In this document: positions 55,602-64,000 of the stretch, piece by piece
Layout of the letters: the number at the start of each line of letters is the position of its first letter
How positions within the stretch are numbered: the stretch's first letter is position 1
DNA from: Pristionchus mayeri
Lineage: Eukaryota; Nematoda; Chromadorea; Rhabditida; Neodiplogasteridae
NCBI GenBank assembly: GCA_036245805.1
Contig: BTRK01000006.1
Span: forward strand, 19,562,365 to 19,626,364
DNA length: 64,000 nt
Direction: 5' to 3'
Program-made: the position numbers and the translations under genes
Notes under the pieces: model-generated
Told to the model about the DNA's origin: nothing
The model's database searches: none
The model's input: only the letters and a program-made list of their open reading frames with translations

Positions 55602-55989
55602 TAGGGTTGCACGATCGGGATCGGTAATTTCGTCCCCTCTGACACCCCTTCCCATCTCCCTCTCGCACGTGCTCTTTAGAGAGGTCGCGCCGCTCTTCCC
55701 CCACGAAATTTCGGAGAAAGGTGGGCACGAAAATCCCGACATATCACGAATTTTTCGCCCTACTTTTCCCCTTCCCTTCTCATGACTCGCCCCACCTTGG
55801 AGGGCGCTCTATCACTTCCGATCTGTCCAAGGGAAAGGAGGGAGAGAGACGCGAAAAATTCGTCCAATGTCGGGATTTTCGTGCCCACTGGCAGGTTCGG
55901 CTCGCGCTCACGAAATTGGGGGGAGAGAGTGCGAGAGGATGGGAAGAGGGTGCGGATATCCCGATCCCGATCTCTACCGTGCAACCCTA
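55602..55989. mobile_element. 388-bp hAT-type MITE with 8-bp target duplication
   Basis: Inverted ends TAGGGTTGCACG...CGTGCAACCCTA flanked by the perfect 8-bp direct repeat ACCCCCAC (55594-55601 and 55990-55997). The inner part is itself palindromic (GATCGGGATCGG...CCGATCCCGATC). No transposase. The 8-bp duplication and the A/GGG ends indicate hAT. Confidence 0.9.
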
Positions 55990-56276
55990 ACCCCCACCCT
56001 CAGAAGGAAGTATAATATACATAAGAGCCCGTAAAAGCCGTTAGCTGCATAGATTCGATATTTTGTCCTTTTCCAGCAAGTATTCGATTCGTACGCAAAC
56101 GGGTTCATAATGTGATTTTGGACGAACGTGAGGGATATCGAATGGTGCCCAAAATTGATTAGGACCGTTTTCTATAGTTCCCTCAATTACTTGGCGTGGA
56201 GATTTCAGCATGACACTCTCGTAATTTTCGTGATTTCTAAATTATGATTATGATTGTTTACCAATATGATCCAGAA

Positions 56277-58727
56277 ATGGCGACTTTGCTGCAGCTTCCT
56301 CTTGAATTGGTGAACATCATTTTTGAAATGTTGGATGAAAAGTCACTTCTCGCACTGAGAGAGGTAAATTTAAATTATATTTTTGCAAACAAATATCAAT
56401 GTTTTACTATAAAAACTTTTTCTTAAATTAGCAATTTAATATATTACAATATAGTGAATAGTTTATCAGTATAAATAAATGATAATGAACGCATAACAAC
56501 TCAAGTAATCATCAGGTCAATCGTCTTACCAAACAGCTAGCAGAAAGCACAGCTATAAATCAAACTGAGAAAGTTGTGATCGACGAAGTAATTCTCAGGC
56601 GAAAGGCACGTACGTTAATATATTATAAAGATTAACGACTTTTTCAGAATTATGAGACGATACAAACTGTATTTAATTTCAAATCCCAAGAAATTGAAAA
56701 ACAAAAAAATTCGTCAAAACTGTTTGTCGTATCCTCCGTGTGCTATCTACAAATCCCAATTTTCGATTACATTCCACAGGTGAACAATTATGGGAAATTC
56801 CAAAAACTAAGTCTTGTAAATTGTTTTTATCTATCGAATTCGTAACCTCATCTGTACTACATATAAACAATAATTCGGTTGCACATAATTAAAAATAGTA
56901 AAAATGATATAAATGATCATTAACAACAAAGTCGTCTATTTGGTTGAAATTGTCAATTCACCCAAATCTATTCAATATCGGAAGATGAAACGTTATAGGA
57001 AATGGTGGCGGTACTATCACCTTCTGACACCTCATTGCTCTTTGATTATCTCACTCCACTAAAGGGAAGAGTGCAGTGCATTTCCTTGTCTCTTTACCCT
57101 TGCACGATGGAAATATTCTCGATGACATATCAATTTTTTTAATGGAAAAATTGTTTCAAATCTGACGTTCGAACTCGATTATCCAGATGAAACAGAGTAA
57201 ATCTTTCGTTCGTGTTTCCAAAGCTAAAACACAAACTAATTTCAGGGAATTTATCACTACTCTCGTTCATCAACTAAGTTCGACTCATATTTGGGCAATA
57301 TTCAGAATGCTGCCATCAGGTTTAATTATTTTCGTCATGAAGAAATTAAGAATAACGCTGAAAATAAATAAAATTTAGAACAATTTCTGGAACACTTGGC
57401 TGAAATGGCCGACGCCATAGTGATGGTCTATAGCAACAAATTCATGAATGATCAAATTAATTGCTCATTCGAGTATATTTCGGAACTTGTACAGAGCATT
57501 CTGAAAAGAAGATGCTCGTATCTTGATATGACGTCATCTTTTATTGAACTCTCTTTAACCAACGCATTCGTTCTATCCGAGGTTATTATTTTCTCTGATT
57601 TAGCTTCACTACAAAAAAACATTATATTAGGTTGGTAAGAAAGTTCTGTCGCGTTTTAAGTATTTTACATTTTGGTTTATCCTGTCCTTCAAAGTTGAAC
57701 AATCGTCATACGATCTTCAGTTATCTAATAGTGCTTGGTTACTGTTTCGAGAAAACGCTTTCACAGTTTTCTCCAATCACTAATTCTGGCACAGTCAACT
57801 GCCAAATTCATCGAAATTGATGACAAACCATATTTTTTTATTTGCTCATAGTTGAAATAAGAAACGCGATATGGGCATAACTAACATGTCATTGTAAAGT
57901 GCAACGAGTGGACATATTTTTAATTGCATAACATTAAGAACGCCCCATTATGCCAACTTGGGATCATCGCCAATTCTGAAAATTTCACTGAATTGAATTT
58001 TTGTTGATAAGCAGTTCTCATCCCTGAAGATTTAGCGATTGACCAAGTAAGCTCTATTGTAGTGAGTAGTGAAGTACTCGGCATGATTAGTGTTTACCTT
58101 AAATTGGAAAGTGGCGCGCCTAACTGTTCGTAAGCTACAGTTTGTCAAACGACGATACCGAAAATTGTTCTTGGAAATCTGCCTGTTTTGCAATCTACAT
58201 CTTTCCAAACATATTGAATGACGGTTGTTATGTGATAATCTGGATGTACAACTCTAGTGTTATCACCGTTCAAAGCAGTATATTCAATTGTTAGTTCGTA
58301 TTTAAATAGTTGAGTCCAAAAAATAGAACCATAAAATCTTCATTTCCGAATTTGTGAGATTTTATTTATTTTATCGTTTTTATGCGAAATAGAATCGACT
58401 TAAATCTGTTGATGTATACAACTTACATAACTTCAACTTATGTTAAATTGGTTTTCCAGACAATGCATTCAGTGAAGAAAAAATGGAAAAATAGTACGCG
58501 ACAGAACTTTCTTACCAACCTAATATTTGCAGAATCTTCACAAAGAAATCGGTGACAAACCGTTCTGCTTCACCGCCAGAACCATTGAAGCTCGTACTAT
58601 GAGAATATTCCCATTTAGAGGACACGTGGTTCGCGTTGATGGAAACGAGGATAGACAAGAACGAAATCGGATTGATATTCGACATGAGTCAATGAGAAAG
58701 ATAATTAATTTCAATCTTCGACGATAA
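56277..58727 (+). pseudogene. F-box gene, copy B (inverted duplicate of copy A)
   Basis: Starts at 56277 (MATLLQLPLELVNIIFEMLD, F-box) and continues with exon 2 from about 56515 (VNRLTKQLAESTAINQTEK) and exon 3 from 56648. The fourth exon carries an in-frame TAG (SEDETL then stop, near 56990), where copy A has CAG. A one-base insertion near 57130 (ACATATCAATT against ACATCCAATT) shifts the frame again. Later exons are better kept than in copy A: from 57380 (EHLAEMADAIVMVYSNKF, LVQSILKRRCSYLDMTSSF). The last exon is 58534-58727 (NRIDIRHESM...). A mariner-type MITE lies in the last intron. It is probably a pseudogene. Confidence 0.75.
57627..58523. mobile_element. 897-bp mariner-type non-autonomous element
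   Basis: Inverted ends TTAGGTTGGTAAGAAAGTTCTGTCGCG with the complement at 58497-58523, flanked by TA (57625-57626 and 58524-58525). The same intron in copy A has no insertion. The TTAGGTTGG start is typical of mariner ends. No intact transposase frame is visible. Confidence 0.9.
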
Positions 58728-59330
58728 TATTGGATATTTTTAATTTAAAAGTATAAACAAGAGCAACTGAATCCCTCCTCAAGAATTCATAGGAATTTAT
58801 CTAATTTGAATGCACATAATCGAGAAAAGAAAATTAATTAATAATTTTTGTGTTTTTGTTTTTGCTGAATCATTCATATACTTCATTCATATGGGATGAT
58901 AAGGCTTCGTTCGGAAGGTGTCTCGTAAAGGGAACGACACAGTGGTAGTCTCGATAGAAGATCTATCGATAGCTCATAGAATCGTCTCCTCACTCACGAC
59001 CTAAGATCGACGGACACGAATTCACCATCGAATTGTGTTCATATGGGCCGACGTGAGTTGACATTTTGTAGAGCAGATAGACCTTCTCATCCGTTCTCCT
59101 CTCCCTCGTCCCTACCACTCGATGGATATGCGAAACCAGAATCGTTGTGCCTCACATACGGATTGAGCCATTCGATAATCTACGATGAAATTACGCTGAA
59201 GATAATGAAATGAATAGTTACTTGGGTTGAGAAAAGTCTTCTTCGAGAAGATTGGATGAGCCTCTTCTCTCTCCTCTCCCCACCCTTCTCCCATCTCTTC
59301 ATAATTGGCAGATTTTATCATTTCAGATTC
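58728..59330. other. Region between F-box copy B and the PB1/homeodomain gene
   Basis: No gene recognised. 58800-58900 resembles the AT-rich region at 43370-43500 (GAATTCATAGGAATT, CATATGGGATGATAA). The acceptor TTTCAG before 59331 may be the trans-splice site of the next gene. Confidence 0.4.
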
Positions 59331-62300
59331 ATGACCGAATGCTGCCTCTTCAAGCTTGCCTACAATGGAACGGTTCATCGGTACGATCTTGATGCTCCCT
59401 TGACCTAATTACCAATAGTCAATCAATAATTTCAGTTTCCGTTTCATTGAATATCATATGGGAGAGGAACTCTTCACTGCTGTCAGAAGAAAAGTTGCCT
59501 CCATCATGAATAAAGAAGACTTCGAGTTGTACTGGAGAGGTGAGGGAGGGATCGCTCTTTCTGGAATACCGTATTAATGACTAAGATACAGTAGCTGACA
59601 GATCGAATGCTTTGATCGCACAATGAGTTTATTCCAGACGATGATGATGATGACGTGGTTCTGGATACTGTAGACGATCTCTCTGCTGCTGTGGACTTCG
59701 CCAAGGAAACAAGAGAGAAGTTCGTGGCTTTATAAATTATCAGAGATCAATCAAGTTAGACAAATATGATATTTTTTCAGTGCGGATACGTCTCCCTGTG
59801 TTGAACTCGTCGTCAGAGAGGAGGAGGAGTGTTCTGCTCTCTCGGAGACTGCAGCTGCATCCTCTGCGACTCCTCCAGCTGCAGCAGCCGATGCTCCTCC
59901 CACGAGTGAGGATGCAGCGGCTGCAGATTACCTACTGTGCTTGGGAGCTCCTCCTCCCCCTCCTCCTCCTTCATGGAGACCTCTACTCAATATCGCAAGG
60001 CCAAGGGAGGAGGAACTGTCTGGGGGAGGATTCTCCAGTCGAATTGCACTGTGAGGACTGCAGCGAGTAAGGGCAACAACGAGATGATCCTGCCTGATGA
60101 CAAGAATAAGACGGTATGACTCCCCCTACCTCCCCCTCTCCCTCTATCTACAGTAGGAAGAATGATATTGCAGATCTACTACGACGAGAAGTTGGGTGCA
60201 TGGATGGGAGAGGGAGTGGAACAGGAAGCAGTCTCGCCAGCACCCCCTTCCATTCCCGGAGGAGTTCCTCCCGTGATGACTGGAGGACTCAGGGCTGCCA
60301 GGAATGGTGAAGGTGAGCAGAAAGTAAGATGGAGGATGGGAGGAGGAAGTGTCTGTTCAGGGCCTCTATACTTCAATCATCTAAACGACTCGTTGGAGGC
60401 AGTGCATACTGGTTCTTCTGGGGGGAGGTATCCCCCCGATGGGAATGCTCGCCCCTCCCAAGGTGCCCGGTGTGTACCTTTCCTATTCTATGCTAAAGAG
60501 ATTTCCATGATATGTTCTATGAGTGAATGTTCTATGCTTCTTTCAGATGACGCACTGATTTCCTCGCCCTTCTCTGAGAGAGCTGCCATGCCAGAGGGGA
60601 CAGCTGATGCACCTGCTGCATACGAACAATGGTTCTCCTGGACGGGTCTACCCAATGGCACCAAACCCCGTCGCTCGAGACTCGATCTCGAGAGTGAAAC
60701 TTCTTGTGTGCTCGGGGAGAAGAGTGGAGAGGAAGGAGGGGACGAGGAAGAGAAGAGCAGAGAGGCTGTCGCTCCTCTGCAGCAGATGGCTGCAGCTGCA
60801 GAGATTAATGAAGAGGAGAAGATGACTGCAGCTACTCAATCTGTTTCTCCGATCGGAAAGGAGTGGGAGGAAGTGAAGGAGAAGGTGGAGGAAGAAGAAG
60901 AGAAGAGTGGAGAAGATTCAGACACGGTGGATGCGGCTGAACTCACTGCCGATCAGGTTCGAATCAAGTCCTTAATATCCTCATCATTAATATCACACTA
61001 TAGAAAGTATGTACGAAAAAAATGAAAATTTATAGAATGCGGCACTGGAAGAGCTTTTCAAATGCACACATTACCCTGATCTATTCTCGAAGGAATCTAT
61101 CGCAGATAGACTGTCGCTATCAGATGAACAAGTGAGAGTCATTCATTCTTCTCTGATAATGCAGTCCTCTCATATAACATTGGAACAATCATTGCAGATT
61201 CGAACGTGGTTTATTAACAAGAGAGCGGTTTCGAGAGCGGAGGAAAAACGACTTCTTCGAATCAATCAAGCTGAAAAGGTAGCTTTTTCGACTGCCATCC
61301 GCCGTGCTATCTCGAATATCGAGGTGAGAGCTACTTATGTCCCATCACCATTAATGAAATTATGTAGGCCAAGCAAGCGGAGAGGACGGATACTACTGCA
61401 TCGGTTGCAGATTTCGTCTCTGAGTCTGCATCTGAGCTCACTGCCGAACAGGTGGGAATCAACTCTTATTGTATGAATGCTTATATCCTTCGATTCTCTA
61501 GACAAACGTGATGAAAAAAAAGGAAAATTTTAGGTTGTTGCACTGGAGGAGACGTTCGCTCGATACAGTTATCCTGACATATTCTTCAGGGAAGAACTCG
61601 CAAATATACTCTCTCTGTCAGAGAGAGAGGTGAGACTCATTCATATATCGTATATCTGATGATTTCCATCTGAGGCTGATGAACTAACATTGGAACAATA
61701 ATTACAGGTTAAAACGTGGTTTAGAAACAAGAGATCGAATAGGAGAGCGGAGGCAAAACGATCTCAAACAAGCAACCAAGCTGCTAATGTAGCTATTGCA
61801 ACTGCCCTCCGTCGACTTATTTCGAATCTCTCGCGTGAGGTAAGATAGGGGTGTACACTGAAAATGATAAACACCTAAACAGTATTCAATACCATGAATA
61901 CTTACAAGAGATAAGAAAGTAAATCTCTGAATCCCTAGAAAAATATTTCATGGTTGAAATTAATGATAATTCGCTACTATCCAATGCCTCTCATTGTTTT
62001 CCACCCCTCTGGTGTTGCGTTGATTTGTTTAGCAGATCCCTCCAGTTCGATGAGTATTGAATGGGAAAATAGCCCGGGGGTAGAGAGGGGAATGTTATGT
62101 ATACTATCACTATTTCATCTGATTAATCCAATTGTGTAGGTCGAGCCCCAACCAGTTTCTCCGATCGGAAAGGAGTGGGAGGAAGTGAAGGAGAAGGAGG
62201 AAGAAGAGGAGAAGAGTGGAGAGGAAGAATGGAGTTACGGAGAGGAAGGAGCAGAAAACGAGTACAGTATGTGCTAATCGCCTTGGCCATGTGCGTGCGC

Positions 62301-63586
62301 GGCGCTGCGCCGCGATGCGCGGCTTGCGCGGATTGATTTTGAGGGAAGAATATTGTTTTTCACGATTCGAACCTATTATTTTCGAATTCTCCGTAAAATT
62401 TCTCATCGGAAGGACTATTAATTTATATTTTAATAAAAATAAATCATTATTTTGAATTCTGTAACTCTGCAACCTACCGTAATCCCAGTTTGCGATACTG
62501 TTGCTATCGTAAACTGAGATTACGGTAGGTTTCAGAAATACCGTATTCCAAATATTCATTTATAAATATAATTATATTTTTAAAATGTGAATTAATAGTC
62601 CTTCCGATGCGAAATTTTACGAAGAATTCGAAAATAATAGGTTCGAATAGTGAAAAATAATATTCTTCTCGCAAAATCAATCCGCGCAAGCCGCGCTCCG
62701 CCGCGCACGCACTTGGTCAAGGCGATTAGCACGTATTGTATAGCAATGAATCACTCATTCCTGCAAATGAGCAGCCGGTGCAGAAGGTGGTTGCAGCAAC
62801 GTCGGAGAATGATTTCAATGATGAGGAGGTAAATACAGTTATCTCGGCAACATTGTAAATTCAATGGCACTCATTTCAGAAAGCGTCGTTGGAAGTGTAC
62901 TTCCAGTACGATTCTCTGATGAATGAGGAGCAACAGAAGAGTCTGGCGAGGCTTCTCCATCTTCCCCAAGAGAAGGTAAGGGCCAAATTAAAATTGATTA
63001 TTTCTACACAGAAGAATTACCATGAAAAGATCACTCTTGACAATTATGCTTTTGGAATAAAATATTTTCGATGCAGGTTCTCCACTGGTATGTAAACCGT
63101 CAAGTGAAGTGGATGAAGGAACTGGAGGAGGAGCAGAAGAATGATGAGGAAGAGGAAGACGACGCTCAGGATGACGAGGAAGAGGAGGAAGATGAAGATG
63201 AAGAGGAGATTGAGCTGGATGATGAAGAGGAGGATGAAGAGACAGAAGAGAGTGAGGAAGAGTCTGAAGAGGAGAGTGGAGATGAAGAGAAGGAAGAGGA
63301 GTCACAGGAGGAAGAGAAGACCGTGCAGCCCACTCCTTCTGTGCAGCAGATGCAGCAGGCAGCTGCAGCAGTTCTCTCTTTGGCTGCACGTGAAAGAGAA
63401 CTGAAGATCAGAGAGAAAACTCTGATGATGAAAGAAGAAGAATTCGAGAGAAGAATGGAAGAATACGCTGAGAAGATGGAAGAAATGGAAGAGAAAATGA
63501 AGGAGATCGGGGGAAGAATTGAGGAAATCGAGGAGGGGGAGAAGAAGAAGGAGGAAAAGAAGATAGATGTGGCCGTTGGACTGTAA
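59331..63586 (+). CDS. PB1 domain plus three divergent homeodomains, acidic tract and coiled coil
   Basis: Exons inferred from splice signals: 59331-59380, 59436-59539, 59638-59719, from 59781, then 60546-60956, 61036-61131, 61198-61323, 61368-61451, 61534-61629, 61708-61839, 62140-62266, about 62772-62829, 62880-62975, 63077-63586. Exons 1-3 encode a PB1 domain: FKLAYNGTVHRFRF (basic first strand), then FELYWRGDDDDDDVVLDTVD and LSAAVDF (acidic OPCA-type motif). Homeodomains: LEELFKCTHYPDLF ... IRTWFINKRAVSR; LEETFARYSYPDIF ... VKTWFRNKRSNRR; LEVYFQYDSLMNEE ... VLHWYVNRQVKWM. The first two keep W48, F49, N51 and R53; the third has Tyr49 and Gln53. Each is cut by an intron after 32 residues of its first exon. 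An acidic tract and a Met/Glu/Lys coiled coil (ELKIREKTLMMKEEEFERRM) end the protein. PB1 suggests self- or hetero-oligomerisation, homeodomains DNA binding. The join across 59935-60545 and the MITE-flanking splice are uncertain. Confidence 0.7.
59985..60471 (+). pseudogene. Sec16-like gene fragment inside the PB1/homeodomain gene
   Basis: Three exon-like pieces read METSTQYRKAKGGGTVWGRI..., then NNEMILPDDKNKT, intron 60113-60171, then IYYDEKLGAWMGEGVEQEAV, SPAPPSIPGGVPP, and later a GGGIPPMGMLAPPKVP-like segment near 60420-60470. The LPDDKNK...YDEK..WM core followed by a Pro-rich stretch is characteristic of the C-terminal part of Sec16, the ER-exit-site scaffold. The palindrome homologues lack it between the Ala-rich and SVSPIGKEW segments. 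The last part continues in frame into the acidic exon, so a chimeric product is conceivable. Confidence 0.65.
62270..62733. mobile_element. 464-bp fold-back MITE within the homeodomain gene
   Basis: Long inverted repeat starting TGTGCTAATCGCCTTGGCCA and ending with the complement (CAAGGCGATTAGCACG), flanked by TA (62268-62269 and 62734-62735). The outer arms hold a GC-rich GTGCGCGGCG segment and the centre is AT-rich with CTACCGTAATC...GATTACGGTAG. It sits at the 3' edge of the acidic exon and leaves GTATGT at the junction, a usable donor. Confidence 0.88.
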
Positions 63587-64000
63587 AGACCCTTCTTACT
63601 TTATTATTCTTCCTTCATTCTGCTTGTGATATGTCCGATAAATTTGTTGAGTTGAAGGCAGTGTGACATGATTAATGATTTTTTTCACTGATATCGCCTC
63701 AGTCTGTTACCAACTGAAATTATCTCCCTCATCAACATTATTTAAATCTCTCAAACCATAACAAGCCTGAGATTTATGATATTTTTTCCCGTTCAACTCA
63801 TTATTTTCCTCATTATTTTATTTTAATTTTTTTATCCGATTGAAACGTTATCAAATTTAGAGAAAAAAATCTAACGAATACGGAAAAAATATCACGAGAT
63901 ATTGTGAGTAATACAATGAAACAACTATGCAACAACACATGACATAAGCTTGAAATCGAGCACAAATATACAATAAACAATACGGATATTTATTGGAAAA
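63587..64000. other. AT-rich 3' flank
   Basis: Downstream of the homeodomain gene stop. It is A/T-rich, with AATAAACAAT near 63970 as a weak polyadenylation candidate. No other gene is seen. Confidence 0.4.

Overview
This is animal nuclear DNA, most likely from a nematode. Introns are short, acceptors end in TTTCAG or TTNCAG, coding exons are compact, and the repeats are diverse: non-LTR retrotransposons of several clades, Tc1/mariner, hAT-like and fold-back elements, and a probable Helitron end. Family content fits a nematode too: F-box genes, a PP1-like phosphatase and a maT transposase. A diplogastrid such as Pristionchus is possible, but I cannot prove genus from the sequence.

Layout. 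(1) 1-10984 is a tandem satellite with a unit of about 39 bp. Nearly every unit contains TTCnnGAAnnTTCnnGAA, a four-pentamer heat-shock element. (2) 10985-33298 is a very large, nearly perfect palindrome. Its arms are about 8.9 kb of shared sequence around a 332-bp spacer (24078-24409). The left arm alone carries a full-length LINE (12014-16210) with a 5-bp target duplication. Each arm holds LINE fragments, fold-back MITEs, a Helitron-like terminus and a decayed homeodomain gene, pointing outward from the spacer. (3) 33299-37924 is a degenerate LINE (LINE-A) interrupted by an RTE-type element. (4) 37925-41803 is a third partial copy of the palindrome-arm sequence (LINE-B reverse transcriptase, a 530-bp MITE with a maT transposon inside, and the 3' end of the homeodomain gene). 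(5) 41803-58727 is a gene region with nested inverted repeats. It holds an F-box gene copy (minus), a complete 16-exon PP1-type phosphatase (minus), a 2-kb fold-back element, a damaged PDZ gene (plus) and an inverted F-box copy (plus). (6) 59331-63586 holds a multi-exon gene encoding an N-terminal PB1 domain, three divergent homeodomains each split by an intron at the same place, a long acidic stretch and a C-terminal coiled coil. A Sec16-like fragment is lodged in it.

The most notable items are the heat-shock-element satellite, the palindrome with an arm-specific LINE insertion, and the PB1/homeodomain gene family, whose decayed copies sit at the palindrome centre and whose best-preserved member lies 35 kb away. 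The only gene that looks fully intact from start to stop by conceptual splicing is the phosphatase, apart from the arm-specific LINE and its two open reading frames.
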